A DNA stretch of 64,000 nucleotides from Kangsaoukella pontilimi (GCF_009830125.1 NZ_WUPT01000001.1:62001-126000), one strand, 5' to 3'. Counted from the stretch's first letter, positions 8,027 to 17,319 are shown. The notes: generated from the sequence alone by a model not told the origin. A program made the numbers and translations.

Positions 8027-9124
8027 TTGGCTTTGGATAGTGGACCCAGCGGCTTTGTCGTTTTCGACCGAGTCCAGAAAAGCTACGACGGTGAAACGCT
8101 TGTCGTGAAGGACCTGAACCTGTCCATCGGAAAGGGCGAGTTCCTGACGATGCTCGGGCCCTCGGGGTCGGGCAAGACGACCTGCCTGATGATGCTGGCC
8201 GGTTTCGAGACCGCGACGCACGGGGAAATCCTGCTCGACGGCAATCCCATCAACAACATTCCGCCGCATAAGCGCGGGATCGGCATGGTCTTCCAGAACT
8301 ATGCTCTGTTCCCGCATATGACCGTGGCCGAGAATCTCGCCTTTCCGCTGGAAGTGCGGAAGCTCGACAAGTCGACCCGCGAGGAAAAAGTCAAACGCGC
8401 CCTCGACATGGTGCAGATGGGCGCTTTTGGCGGCCGTCGTCCGGCGCAATTGTCTGGTGGGCAACAGCAGCGGATCGCGCTTGCCCGCGCGCTGGTGTTC
8501 GAGCCCGAGCTTGTCCTTATGGACGAGCCGCTCGGCGCTCTCGACAAACAGCTTCGCGAACACATGCAGTTCGAGATCACCAATCTGGCCCACAGTCTCG
8601 GGATCACCACAGTCTACGTGACCCACGACCAGACCGAAGCGTTGACGATGTCGGACCGCGTGGCCGTTTTCGACGATGGCCGCATTCAGCAGCTTGCGCC
8701 GCCCGACACACTCTATGAAGAGCCGGAAAACGCATTCGTTGCCCAGTTCATCGGTGAGAACAACGCGCTTTCCGGCAAGGTCGAGCAGATTCAGGGCGAC
8801 CGCTGTACCGTGCGACTCGACAATGGCGCTCTGATCGACGCCAAGCCGGTCAACGTCTCGCAGCCGGGTGAAAGAACGACGATTTCGATTCGCCCCGAGC
8901 GGGTGGAATTCAACCCCGAACTCGGCCCCGACGCTCACACGCTCGACGCCGAAGTGCTCGAGTTCATCTATATGGGCGATGTCTTCCGCACGCGACTTCG
9001 GGTCGCCGGTCGGGACGACTTTTTCGTGAAAACACGCAACCGCGCCGATCAGGTCCGGCTCAATGCCGGTGAACATGTCAAGATCGGCTGGTTGCCACAG
9101 GATTGCCGGGCGCTGGACGCCTGA
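8027..9124 (+). CDS. ABC transporter ATP-binding protein, polyamine/opine type (PotA-like)
   Basis: 365 residues. A TTG start at 8027 is chosen because GTGGGGA lies just upstream and the family N-terminus (FDRVQKSYDG) follows within 20 residues. Walker A GPSGSGKTT, signature LSGGQQQR, Walker B LVLMDEPLGALD and the H-loop VTHDQTEAL are intact. Residues from about 240 onward form the TOBE-type regulatory domain of the PotA/MalK class. It should energise the two permeases encoded downstream. Placement after creatinase suggests a small nitrogenous substrate, but PotABCD-class importers carry polyamines, amino acids, opines or other solutes and the substrate is not fixed by sequence. Confidence 0.88.
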   Translation: MALDSGPSGFVVFDRVQKSYDGETLVVKDLNLSIGKGEFLTMLGPSGSGKTTCLMMLAGFETATHGEILLDGNPINNIPPHKRGIGMVFQNYALFPHMTVAENLAFPLEVRKLDKSTREEKVKRALDMVQMGAFGGRRPAQLSGGQQQRIALARALVFEPELVLMDEPLGALDKQLREHMQFEITNLAHSLGITTVYVTHDQTEALTMSDRVAVFDDGRIQQLAPPDTLYEEPENAFVAQFIGENNALSGKVEQIQGDRCTVRLDNGALIDAKPVNVSQPGERTTISIRPERVEFNPELGPDAHTLDAEVLEFIYMGDVFRTRLRVAGRDDFFVKTRNRADQVRLNAGEHVKIGWLPQDCRALDA

Positions 9125-9135
9125 GCAAACGCAGG

Positions 9136-9156
9136 CTTCCCGGGCTCGCCGGGAAG
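9136..9156 (+). other. Intercistronic hairpin between ATPase and binding-protein genes
   Basis: CTTCCCGG and CCGGGAAG form an 8-base perfect stem with a 5-base loop, about 80 bases before the binding-protein start. No T-run follows. It may modulate relative expression of the two genes or protect an mRNA end. Confidence 0.4.
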
Positions 9157-9232
9157 TGACGCTAAGAAAGGTTCGTGGCCTGTCCCGAGGCTGGACCTTT
9201 CAGTTATCAAGTTCGGGACATGGGAGTAAAAC

Positions 9233-10348
9233 ATGAAACTGACGACTTCTTTGCTGGCAACGACTGCCCTGGCCGTTTCGGCTGGCGGTGCCTTTGCCGG
9301 CGGCCATATGGCCGATGAAATGACGCTCGTTTCCTGGGGCGGTGCCTATCAGGAAAGCCAGCAGCGCGCTTATGTCGAGCCTTATCTCGAAATGAACCCC
9401 GGCGTGACCGCGGTTTGGGATTCGAGCTCGAACGAAGCCGTTGCCAAGCTCCGCGCCATGGCGGAAGCCGGCAACGTGACCTGGGACGTGGTCGACGTGG
9501 TGGCCTCGGATGCCATCCGTCTCTGCGACGAAGGTCTTGCCATGGAAATCGACCATGACGAGATGCTCGCCCAGGGCGATGACGGCTCGGACGCGTCGGA
9601 CGACTTCGGCGATCTTCTTGTTTCGGATTGCTTCATCCCGCAGATCGTCTACTCGACGACTGCCGGCTACCGCTCGGACCTTCTTCCCGAAGGTGCCCCG
9701 AAGCCTGACTCGATCTGCGCCTTCTTCGACACGGAAACCTATCCGGGTCAGCGCAGCCTCGAGCGCCGTCCGATCAACAACATGGAATGGGCTCTGTACT
9801 GCGATGGTGTCGCCAAGGAAGACATCTACGACGTGCTTGAGACCGAAGAGGGCCAGGACCGCGCCTTCGCCAAGCTCGACACCATCAAGGACAGCGTTGT
9901 CTGGTGGTCGGCCGGTGCCGACACCCCGCAGCTTCTGGCCGATGGCGAAGTCATCATGGGCACGACCTATAACGGCCGTCTGTTCAGCGTGATCGAAGAG
10001 CAGAACCAGCCGGTCGAAATGCTCTGGGACATGCAGGTGTTCGACCTTGACGGCTGGATCATTCCTGCCGACCTGCCCGAAGATCGTCTGGCGCGCGCGA
10101 TGGACTTCGTCCGCTTCGCGACTGACACGCAGCGTCTGGCCGACCAGGCCAAGTACATTTCCTACGGCCCGGCGCGTGCGTCTTCGGCCCCGCTTGTCGG
10201 TCAGCACGCTGACCTCGGCATCGAGATGGCGCCGCACATGCCGACCGATCCGGCAAACGCCACTAACACGCTGCTCTACAACTACGAGTGGTGGGCGGAC
10301 TATCGCGACGATCTCGACGCGAAGTTCCAGGCCTGGCTGGCCCAATAA
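9233..10348 (+). CDS. Periplasmic solute-binding protein of the polyamine-type ABC importer (PotD-like)
   Basis: 371 residues with a Sec signal peptide; cleavage is likely after the AGGAFA region near residue 22. The mature protein starts with TLVSWGGAYQESQQRAYVEPY, split here at the family hallmark SWGGAY, the typical opening of PotD/opine-type binding proteins. A GGGAG ribosome-binding site precedes the ATG. It captures the substrate in the periplasm and delivers it to the two permeases. Two flanking hairpins, one before the gene and one directly after, suggest that its transcript is stabilised relative to its neighbours, as is common for binding proteins needed in excess. Confidence 0.87.
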   Translation: MKLTTSLLATTALAVSAGGAFAGGHMADEMTLVSWGGAYQESQQRAYVEPYLEMNPGVTAVWDSSSNEAVAKLRAMAEAGNVTWDVVDVVASDAIRLCDEGLAMEIDHDEMLAQGDDGSDASDDFGDLLVSDCFIPQIVYSTTAGYRSDLLPEGAPKPDSICAFFDTETYPGQRSLERRPINNMEWALYCDGVAKEDIYDVLETEEGQDRAFAKLDTIKDSVVWWSAGADTPQLLADGEVIMGTTYNGRLFSVIEEQNQPVEMLWDMQVFDLDGWIIPADLPEDRLARAMDFVRFATDTQRLADQAKYISYGPARASSAPLVGQHADLGIEMAPHMPTDPANATNTLLYNYEWWADYRDDLDAKFQAWLAQ

Positions 10349-10361
10349 TCATAACGACCTA

Positions 10362-10385
10362 CTGCGGGGCTTCACGGCCCCGCAG
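10362..10385 (+). other. Strong hairpin after the binding-protein gene
   Basis: CTGCGGGGC and GCCCCGCAG give a perfect 9-base stem with a 6-base loop, starting 14 bases after the binding-protein stop. It lacks a T-tract, so it is more likely an mRNA-protecting or partial-termination element than a full terminator; this is an inference from its position. Confidence 0.55.
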
Positions 10386-10405
10386 CCACCGACGGGGGAA
10401 CACAC

Positions 10406-10693
10406 ATGCCTAAAGGCTACATAATGGGGCACATCACTGTGAAAGACCCCGAAGCCTACAAGGAATATGTCGAGCGGGACACACCGATCCTGAAGGCGCT
10501 GGGCGGAGAATTCATCATCCGCGGCGGACAGTCAGAGGTGCCCGAAGGCGAGACCTATCAACGGCATGTCCTGATCGAATTCCCCAGCTATGAGGCCGCT
10601 CTCGCGGCCTATAACGATCCCGGATACCAAGAGGTCGCCGAGATCCGCCGTCGCACAGCCGACAGTGTCATTATCGTCGTGGAGGGTGTCTGA
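10406..10693 (+). CDS. DUF1330 family protein
   Basis: 95 residues covering one complete DUF1330 (dimeric alpha-beta barrel, ferredoxin-like) domain: GYIMGHITVKDPEAYKEYV at the start and FPSYEAALAAYNDPGYQ near residue 60 are typical. A GGGGGAA ribosome-binding site precedes the ATG, and its TGA overlaps the start of the following permease. The function of DUF1330 proteins is unknown. Its position inside an ABC-importer operon, between binding protein and permeases, is unusual and suggests it modifies or senses the imported compound, although nothing in the sequence proves that. Confidence 0.8.
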   Translation: MPKGYIMGHITVKDPEAYKEYVERDTPILKALGGEFIIRGGQSEVPEGETYQRHVLIEFPSYEAALAAYNDPGYQEVAEIRRRTADSVIIVVEGV

Positions 10694-12429
10694 TGACCGA
10701 CGCAACCGGACCCGATCAAGTCACCGGCGCCACCCCGGACAACGCCATTCGAAATGCTGACCGCGCCGACAACGGCCCGGTTCTGGCGGCGGACGGAACG
10801 CCGCTGAAGCGGTCGCTCAATCGCGCGCTTCGCCGCGAGAAGACCCGCGCGCTTCTGCTCATCGCGCCGCTTCTGCTTTTCATTCTGATCACCTTTATCG
10901 CGCCGATCGCGGACATGCTGTTCCGTTCGGTCGAAAACGCGATCGTCGAAGACACGCTTCCCGCAACGGTCGAGGCGCTCGATGAGTGGGACAGCGCGAC
11001 CGAAGAACTGCCGTCCCCGGACGTGTTCCGCGCGCTCTTCTTCGATCTTTTTGTCGCCGCCGAGGCGAAGGAACACACCCAGCTCGGCACGCGCCTCAAT
11101 TACGAGCAAACCGGTATTTCGTCGACCTTCCGCTCCACCGGGCGCGGTCTGGACGACATCGGCGAGCTTTATCAGGACGTGTTCGAAGACCAGAACGAGC
11201 TCTGGGAAGAGGCGGATTTCTGGTACGCCATGATGAATGCGGGCGACGGCGCCGCGGCGGGCGACCTGCTTGCGGCCGAGCGCGCGCGCATGGCCGCTCT
11301 GACCGACGAGCCGAAGGATGGCGAGATCGGCTTTGCGCCTTCGGCCACCATCGCAAGCATCCTGCCGCGCACGACGCGCGAATATACGGCCTTCGCCATT
11401 CTCACCGCGCTAGTGGAAGAAGACGTCGTCGCTGAGGAAGAGCCCTGGGAAGCAGTCTTTGCCGCCCTTGGCCTCGATCTTCAGGACCAGTCGCTCCGCG
11501 CGGGAATTGAGGGCTATTCCGGCCCGGGTGCCGCCGAGCTTCAGGCCGCACTGGCCAATGTCGACAGCCTGCCGGTGGTCGACTACCGCGCAGCCTTCAT
11601 CGAAGAGGACGACGATTGGGGCGACCCGGAGGTCTGGCGCACGCTTCAGACCTATTCCGATCGCTACACGATGGGGTATTTCCTGAACTCCATCGACCTT
11701 CAGTTGACGCCCGATGGCATCCAGTCACGCCCCGAAGACGAGCAGATCTACATCCTGCTCTTCCAGCGGACACTGATAATGTCGATGGCGATCACGCTAT
11801 CCTGCATCCTCCTGGGTTATCCCATCGCCTTCCTTCTTGCGAACCTGCCGCTTCGCACCGCGAACGTGCTTATGATCCTTGTGCTCCTGCCCTTCTGGAC
11901 GTCGCTTCTGGTCAGAACCAGCGCGTGGAAGGTGCTGCTACAGCAACAAGGGGTGATCAACGACATTCTCGTCTGGATCGGTCTGGTGGATGACGCGAAC
12001 CGATTGGTGATGATCAACAACCAGACGGGCACCATCATCGCGATGACGCATATCCTGCTGCCCTTCATGATCCTGCCGCTCTATTCGGTGATGAAGACCA
12101 TTCCGCCGGCCTATGTCCGCGCCGCCAAATCCCTTGGTGCGACCGACTGGACCGCCTTCTGGAGGGTCTATTTCCCGAACTCGGTACCGGGCATCGGCGC
12201 AGGCTCGATCCTCGTCTTCATTCTGGCCATCGGCTACTACATCACGCCGGAACTGGTTGGCGGCACCACGGGTGTCTTCATCTCGAACCGGATCGCGTAC
12301 CACATCTCGTCCTCGCTGAACTGGGGGCTGGCTGCGGCGCTGGGTTCGATCCTTCTGGCGGCGGTTCTGATCCTTTACTGGACCTACGACCGCATCGTCG
12401 GCATCGATAACGTCAAGCTGGGAGGGTAA
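10693..12429 (+). CDS. ABC transporter permease (PotB-like) with a large extracytoplasmic insertion
   Basis: 578 residues, about twice a normal PotB. The first transmembrane helix lies near residues 54-76 and the second only near 357-383; the roughly 280 residues between are hydrophilic, acidic and predicted periplasmic. From 357 onward the protein is a standard BPD-type permease with the cytoplasmic EAA loop (VRAAKSLGATDWTAFWRVY) that docks on the ATPase. The N-terminal 50 residues are a charged cytoplasmic tail. The start overlaps the DUF1330 stop by one base (TGATG). I do not recognise a domain in the insertion; it could be an extra substrate-docking or sensing module. Confidence 0.85.
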   Translation: MTDATGPDQVTGATPDNAIRNADRADNGPVLAADGTPLKRSLNRALRREKTRALLLIAPLLLFILITFIAPIADMLFRSVENAIVEDTLPATVEALDEWDSATEELPSPDVFRALFFDLFVAAEAKEHTQLGTRLNYEQTGISSTFRSTGRGLDDIGELYQDVFEDQNELWEEADFWYAMMNAGDGAAAGDLLAAERARMAALTDEPKDGEIGFAPSATIASILPRTTREYTAFAILTALVEEDVVAEEEPWEAVFAALGLDLQDQSLRAGIEGYSGPGAAELQAALANVDSLPVVDYRAAFIEEDDDWGDPEVWRTLQTYSDRYTMGYFLNSIDLQLTPDGIQSRPEDEQIYILLFQRTLIMSMAITLSCILLGYPIAFLLANLPLRTANVLMILVLLPFWTSLLVRTSAWKVLLQQQGVINDILVWIGLVDDANRLVMINNQTGTIIAMTHILLPFMILPLYSVMKTIPPAYVRAAKSLGATDWTAFWRVYFPNSVPGIGAGSILVFILAIGYYITPELVGGTTGVFISNRIAYHISSSLNWGLAAALGSILLAAVLILYWTYDRIVGIDNVKLGG

Positions 12430-12433
12430 GAAC

Positions 12434-13288
12434 ATGTCAGGACTTCCCCCATACGCCACCGTCGGACAGAAAGCCTGGTACTACGGCTTTCGCGTGATCT
12501 GCGGGCTGATCTTCTTCTTCCTGATCGCGCCCATCGCGGTCATCATCCCGCTCAGCTTCAACGCCGAAGACTTCTTCACCTTCACGCCAGAAATGCTGTC
12601 GCTCAGCCCTGAAGGCTATTCGATGAAGCATTACGAAGACTTCTTCACCAATTCGGAATGGCAGCAGGCGCTCTGGAACTCGGTCCGGATCGCGCCGATG
12701 GCGACGATCCTGTCGGTGTCCTTCGGCACGCTGGCGGCCATCGGCCTCAGCCAGCCGCACGTTCCCTTCCGGCGCGCCATCATGGCGATCCTGATTTCGC
12801 CCATGATCGTACCGCTCATCATCTCGGCCGCCGGCATGTATTTCTTCTACAGCCGGGTCGGTCTGCAGGGCACTTACTGGGGCGTCGTGCTGGCCCACGC
12901 GGCGCTTGGCATTCCTTTCGTCATCATCACTGTGACGGCCACGCTGGTCGGCTTCGATCGCTCGCTCACACGCGCATCGGCCAACCTGGGTGCCGATCCG
13001 GTAACCACCTTCTTCAAGGTGCAGATGCCGCTGATCCTGCCGGGAGTGATCTCGGGTGGACTGTTCGCCTTCATTACGTCGTTCGACGAGGTCGTCGTGG
13101 TTCTGTTCGTGGGCTCCGCAGGTCAGAAGACGCTGCCCTGGCAGATGTTCACCGGCCTGCGCGAGCAGATCAGCCCGACGATCCTGGCCGTTGCGACGAT
13201 TCTGGTGACGCTCTCCATTCTGCTTCTCGCAACGATCGAGATCCTTCGCAGACGCTCTGAAAAACTGCGCGGCATGTCACCGGGTTGA
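12434..13288 (+). CDS. ABC transporter permease (PotC-like)
   Basis: 284 residues with six predicted transmembrane helices, normal for PotC. The EAA loop is visible around LTRASANLGADPVTTFFKV. It begins 4 bases after the preceding permease, with GGGAGG upstream of the ATG, and should form the heterodimeric channel with it. The C-terminus ends in a basic cytosolic tail (ILRRRSEKLRG). A weak GGTTGA...TCAACC hairpin follows the stop codon. This is the last gene of the importer operon. Confidence 0.88.
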   Translation: MSGLPPYATVGQKAWYYGFRVICGLIFFFLIAPIAVIIPLSFNAEDFFTFTPEMLSLSPEGYSMKHYEDFFTNSEWQQALWNSVRIAPMATILSVSFGTLAAIGLSQPHVPFRRAIMAILISPMIVPLIISAAGMYFFYSRVGLQGTYWGVVLAHAALGIPFVIITVTATLVGFDRSLTRASANLGADPVTTFFKVQMPLILPGVISGGLFAFITSFDEVVVVLFVGSAGQKTLPWQMFTGLREQISPTILAVATILVTLSILLLATIEILRRRSEKLRGMSPG

Positions 13289-13399
13289 CGCCGGGTTTCA
13301 ACCAGAGTGTGTCATAGGGCATAGATTTTCTCGTCATTGTGGTGCAATCTTCGGTAAGTGCCGTCGACGAATGACCGGTGCGCCGGGGACCGAAACGAG

Positions 13400-16300
13400 A
13401 TGCCTGACGATACATACGGTGATCTCCGTCTTAACGATGGAGGGCCGCTGGTAGTAGGAGTTGGCGCTTCCGCCGGAGGGTTGGAGGCGTTCCAAAGTCT
13501 GTTGGCGTCCCTGCCGCCCAAGCATTCTCTGGCGCTCATCCTCGTTCAGCACCTGGATCCCGATCACGAAAGCCTTCTACCCGAGCTTCTGGCCAAGCGG
13601 ACCGAGACCCCCGTCGCAACGGCGGAGGACGGCACCAAAGTCGAACCGGGCCACATTTACCTGATCCCGCCCGGCGCGTTCATGACGATCGATGAGGGCC
13701 GGCTCCGGCTGACCAAGATGTCGACGCCGCGCGGTCTGCGGCGCCCGATCGACAAGTTTTTCGAAAGCCTTGCGTCGGATGTCGGGCCCCGCGGCGTGGC
13801 CATTGTTCTGAGCGGTACAGGGTCTGACGGCAGCATCGGCATCCGGGCAGTGAAAGAGGCCGGCGGCCTTGTCTTCGTTCAGGACCCGAGCCAGGCAGAG
13901 TATAACGGGATGCCCAACAGCGCCATTGAGACGGGCGCCGACGACATCGTCCTGCCGACGCAGGACATGTATGACGTCATCAGCGATTACTTCTCGATCC
14001 GGAGCGACCTGAAGCCATCTGTCCTGTCTGACGCCGAGTTTCTGCAGCGTGTGGCCAAGCATATCCGCTACCGCACCGGCCACGATTTCGGGCAGTACAA
14101 GCACGCGACCTTCCTGCGCCGGATCGCCGTGCGCATGTCCGTTCTGGGCCTGAGCGAGCCAAATGCCTATCTGAAAGAGCTTATTTCGAACAAGAGCGAG
14201 GCGGCGAAGCTTTTCCGCGACCTCCTGATCAACGTCACCAGCTTCTTCCGTGACCCGCCGGCATTCGATTCTCTGCAAACCGAGGTGATCCGGAAGATCG
14301 TGCAGAACAAGGGAGCCAGCGACGAGATCCGCGTCTGGGTTCCGGGCTGCTCGACGGGACAGGAAGCCTTTTCCATCGCGATGCTCATCGCCGAGGAGCT
14401 GGAGCGCACCGACGGTGACGCGCAGGTGGCGATCTTTGCCACCGATATCGATGAAGATGCGCTCCGCATGGCGCGCAAGGGGCATTTCCCCAACTCAATT
14501 ATCGACGAAGTGCCCGAGGCGCTGCTGGCGCGGTATTTCACCGTGACGCCCGACGGCTATGAGGCTACGCCGAAGCTCCGCGAAATGGTGCGGTTTTCGA
14601 ACCAGAGCATTATCAAGGATCCGCCCTTTTCACGGATCGATCTGGTGTCCTGCCGGAACGTGACAATCTACTTCGACAACGAGTTGCAGGACTTCGCGAT
14701 AACCGTCTTCCACTATGCGCTGAAAGAGGGCGGCTATCTGTTCCTCGGCCCGAGCGAGACGCCCCGGATCATCGACGACCTGTTCATCACGGTCGATCAG
14801 CGCAATCGTATCTTCCAGCGGCGTCAGGGTCCGTCGCGGCGGCTGAACTTCCCAATTCAGAATACGACCGCCGTCGTTGCGCCTGACATGACGGCTGAAC
14901 TCGAAGCCGAGACGCTTTACCGCGATCCTCTGGCGCATCCTCTGATTTCGCGCTTCTCGCCGCCCTTCGTCCTGACCGACGGTTCCGGCCGGCTGCATTA
15001 TACCTCAGACCGCGCGTCGAAATATCTCCGAATCAAACCGGGTTCCACGCGGATGGTGATTACCCAGCTCATCATCCCTGAGCTGGAATCCAGCCTTAGA
15101 CGTCTGATCGTCAAAGCCGATGGCGGCAGCGACGTCAAAGAGGTCGAGTATCGGGGCGAGATCGACGGGCAGGAGGTTCGGATCGTTCTAGGCCTTGCGC
15201 AGCTCGAAGACGGCTCGCGTCTGATCGTGATCGACGACAGGCTCGACGCCCATGCTGATCGCCCGATCGTCATGCAGCGCCAGAGCGCCGATACGGGCGA
15301 CTACGTGCAGGAGCTCGAACTCGAACTTGAGCGCGCGCGCGAGACCATTCGGACCACCATCGAAGAGCTCGAGACATCGAACGAAGAGCTGAAAAGCTCG
15401 AACGAAGAAATGATGTCGATGAACGAAGAGCTTCAGTCGGCGAACGAAGAGCTCTCGACCACAAACGAAGAACTTCAAGTCAAGATCGCGGAACTGCGAG
15501 ACGCCAATCAGGACATGGCGAACCTGATGCGTTCGACCCGGATCATCACGATCTTCCTCGACGACGAGCTGCGGTTGAGGTTCTTCACGCCCGAATCGCG
15601 CAACGCCTTCCGTTTCGTGGACAGCGACCGGGGGCGGCGCATCGACGATATCGGCAGTGATGTCGACATGGTCATGCTGACCCGGATGTGCCGTCAGGTC
15701 CTTGAGTCGAAGGTCCCGATTGAAGAAGAGATCTCGTCGGTGGGCGGTGAGAAACAGTTCCTGCTGGATATCGAGCCCTACACGGGTGAGGGAGGCCCGA
15801 CACGGGGTGGTGTCGTCTGTACGATGACCGATGTGACGGCGCTGAGACGCGCGCTTCACACTGCCGAGTCCGAGCGCAGTTCAAGCCAGCGCCGTCTCGC
15901 CGAGATCGAACAGCTTTACTATGTCAGCCCGCAGGCCATGGCCCTTTTGGGTACCGACGGCACCTATCTGCGGATCAATCAGCGCATGGCCGAGATCAAT
16001 GGCCTCGGCGTGGACAGCCATGTCGGCCGGCACATGCGGGACGTGGTGCCCGATCTGGCCGCACAGGTGGATGACGCCTTCGGGATCGTCATGGAGACCG
16101 GCTCGCCCGTTCTCGCGCGTCGGATGGAAGGCAGAACACCCGCCAGTGGCAGCGAGAGGCGGCTGTTCCTGACCGACTGGTATCCGGTTCAGAACAAGGG
16201 CGAGACCGTCGCCGTGGGTGTGAACTTCCGCGATATCACCGAACAGACCGAGATGTCGGCCGAATTGAAGCGCGTGATGCAGGAGCTGCAGCACCGCGTG

Positions 16301-16885
16301 AAGAATATGCTGGCTAATGTGCTTGCACTGGTATCGCGGGCGCGTCGGGATGCGACGACCGACATGGCGGTTCTGGACACGCTCGCCTCGCGGATCAATG
16401 CGCTTGCCCACACGCACAAGGTGTTGACCGAAGAGAACTGGCGCGCCGCCGATATCTACGCGCTGATCGGGCCGGAAACGCGCGACATCTACGGCGAAGA
16501 TCGCGTTTCGCTGAAGGGGCCGCCTCTGAAGATGAATGCGCGCGCCTGTCTTGCCATTGGTATGGCCATCCACGAGCTTGCGACAAACGCCGCCAAGTAT
16601 GGCGCGTTCTCGACAGATGCCGGGCGCGTGTCGTTGCACTGGTTCCGGCTGGATGACGGCAACGATGACAAGGTGGTCTTCACCTGGACGGAAAGCGACG
16701 GACCGCCCGTTCCCAAGCGCGAGCGCTCCGGCTTCGGCAGTCAGCTCATCGCCTCGACAATCACCGGAAGCCTGCATGGTGACGTAGTGTTCGACTGGCA
16801 GGAGAGCGGCCTGAAAGTCACTTTGTCGGTACCTTACGAAGAACTGAATGTGGTTAATGAAGATGTTGTCTACGATTTTCTCTGA
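13400..16885 (+). CDS. CheB-CheR-PAS hybrid sensor with HWE-type histidine kinase
   Basis: 1161 residues from ATG 13400. Order: CheB methylesterase (catalytic Ser in GASAGG near residue 21, His in QHLDPDH, Asp in GTGSDG near 140); CheR methyltransferase (SAM motif VPGCSTGQEAFS near 313); a coiled coil with repeated NEEL units near 650-700; two PAS-like regions near 715-940; and a C-terminal kinase. In the kinase, ELQHRVKNML near 962 carries the phospho-histidine and HELATNAAKYG plus TWTES give the HWE signature. No chemoreceptor, CheA or CheW is nearby, so this is a general signal-transduction protein. A longer start at 13358 is possible but less likely. Confidence 0.88.
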   Translation: MPDDTYGDLRLNDGGPLVVGVGASAGGLEAFQSLLASLPPKHSLALILVQHLDPDHESLLPELLAKRTETPVATAEDGTKVEPGHIYLIPPGAFMTIDEGRLRLTKMSTPRGLRRPIDKFFESLASDVGPRGVAIVLSGTGSDGSIGIRAVKEAGGLVFVQDPSQAEYNGMPNSAIETGADDIVLPTQDMYDVISDYFSIRSDLKPSVLSDAEFLQRVAKHIRYRTGHDFGQYKHATFLRRIAVRMSVLGLSEPNAYLKELISNKSEAAKLFRDLLINVTSFFRDPPAFDSLQTEVIRKIVQNKGASDEIRVWVPGCSTGQEAFSIAMLIAEELERTDGDAQVAIFATDIDEDALRMARKGHFPNSIIDEVPEALLARYFTVTPDGYEATPKLREMVRFSNQSIIKDPPFSRIDLVSCRNVTIYFDNELQDFAITVFHYALKEGGYLFLGPSETPRIIDDLFITVDQRNRIFQRRQGPSRRLNFPIQNTTAVVAPDMTAELEAETLYRDPLAHPLISRFSPPFVLTDGSGRLHYTSDRASKYLRIKPGSTRMVITQLIIPELESSLRRLIVKADGGSDVKEVEYRGEIDGQEVRIVLGLAQLEDGSRLIVIDDRLDAHADRPIVMQRQSADTGDYVQELELELERARETIRTTIEELETSNEELKSSNEEMMSMNEELQSANEELSTTNEELQVKIAELRDANQDMANLMRSTRIITIFLDDELRLRFFTPESRNAFRFVDSDRGRRIDDIGSDVDMVMLTRMCRQVLESKVPIEEEISSVGGEKQFLLDIEPYTGEGGPTRGGVVCTMTDVTALRRALHTAESERSSSQRRLAEIEQLYYVSPQAMALLGTDGTYLRINQRMAEINGLGVDSHVGRHMRDVVPDLAAQVDDAFGIVMETGSPVLARRMEGRTPASGSERRLFLTDWYPVQNKGETVAVGVNFRDITEQTEMSAELKRVMQELQHRVKNMLANVLALVSRARRDATTDMAVLDTLASRINALAHTHKVLTEENWRAADIYALIGPETRDIYGEDRVSLKGPPLKMNARACLAIGMAIHELATNAAKYGAFSTDAGRVSLHWFRLDDGNDDKVVFTWTESDGPPVPKRERSGFGSQLIASTITGSLHGDVVFDWQESGLKVTLSVPYEELNVVNEDVVYDFL

Positions 16886-17243
16886 CCGTTCGATCCTCTA
16901 CGTCGAAGACGAGATTATCGTGGCTCTGGAAATCTCCGAGCACCTGCGCGATCTCGGATTCTCGGATGTTCGTGTGGCGCATACGCTGCGCGCAGCCGAG
17001 CGCGAGCTTGAAAAGGGCGTGCCGGATTTCGCGCTGCTCGACGTCAATCTCGGAAACGGCGAGCGCACGTCTGAACTCGGGATATCTCTCAGGGAGCAGG
17101 GAACGCGCGTTCTTTTTGCCTCGGGCTATAACAAGGGCGAGTTGTCCGAGCGTCTGCAGGCGTTCGACTTTCTCGAAAAGCCGACCAGCCATGAAGATAT
17201 TCGGAACGCCCTGGTGCGCATTGCGGATAACGGCAAAGCATAA
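16857..17243 (+). CDS. Single-domain response regulator, FAT GUY-like
   Basis: 128 residues, one receiver domain without output. The acidic pair is in YVEDE, the phospho-acceptor Asp in LLDVNLGNGE, and the VLFASGY motif resembles the F-A-T/S-G-Y class of alphaproteobacterial single-domain regulators. The conserved Lys is in FLEKPTS. Its start lies inside the end of the kinase gene (about 29 bases of overlap), so the two are coupled and it is the probable phosphorylation target. Exact start is uncertain among 16848, 16857 and 16863. HWE kinases of alphaproteobacteria often pair with such regulators in general-stress signalling; that link is inference here. Confidence 0.82.
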   Translation: MKMLSTIFSDRSILYVEDEIIVALEISEHLRDLGFSDVRVAHTLRAAERELEKGVPDFALLDVNLGNGERTSELGISLREQGTRVLFASGYNKGELSERLQAFDFLEKPTSHEDIRNALVRIADNGKA

Positions 17244-17270
17244 AAAAATGGCGGGCCCGGGGGCCCGCCA
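17242..17270 (-). terminator. Rho-independent terminator of the phasin gene
   Basis: TGGCGGGCCC and GGGCCCGCCA form a perfect 10-base inverted repeat with a 2-base centre (17249-17270). On the minus strand it is followed by a run of seven T (17242-17248). It lies 50 bases beyond the phasin stop codon and abuts the convergent response-regulator gene, so it can serve both directions but fits the minus strand best. Confidence 0.85.
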
Positions 17271-17319
17271 GTCAGGATGATGCCAACAGGGAGGACGTTG
17301 GCAATCAGAAACCTGAGAA

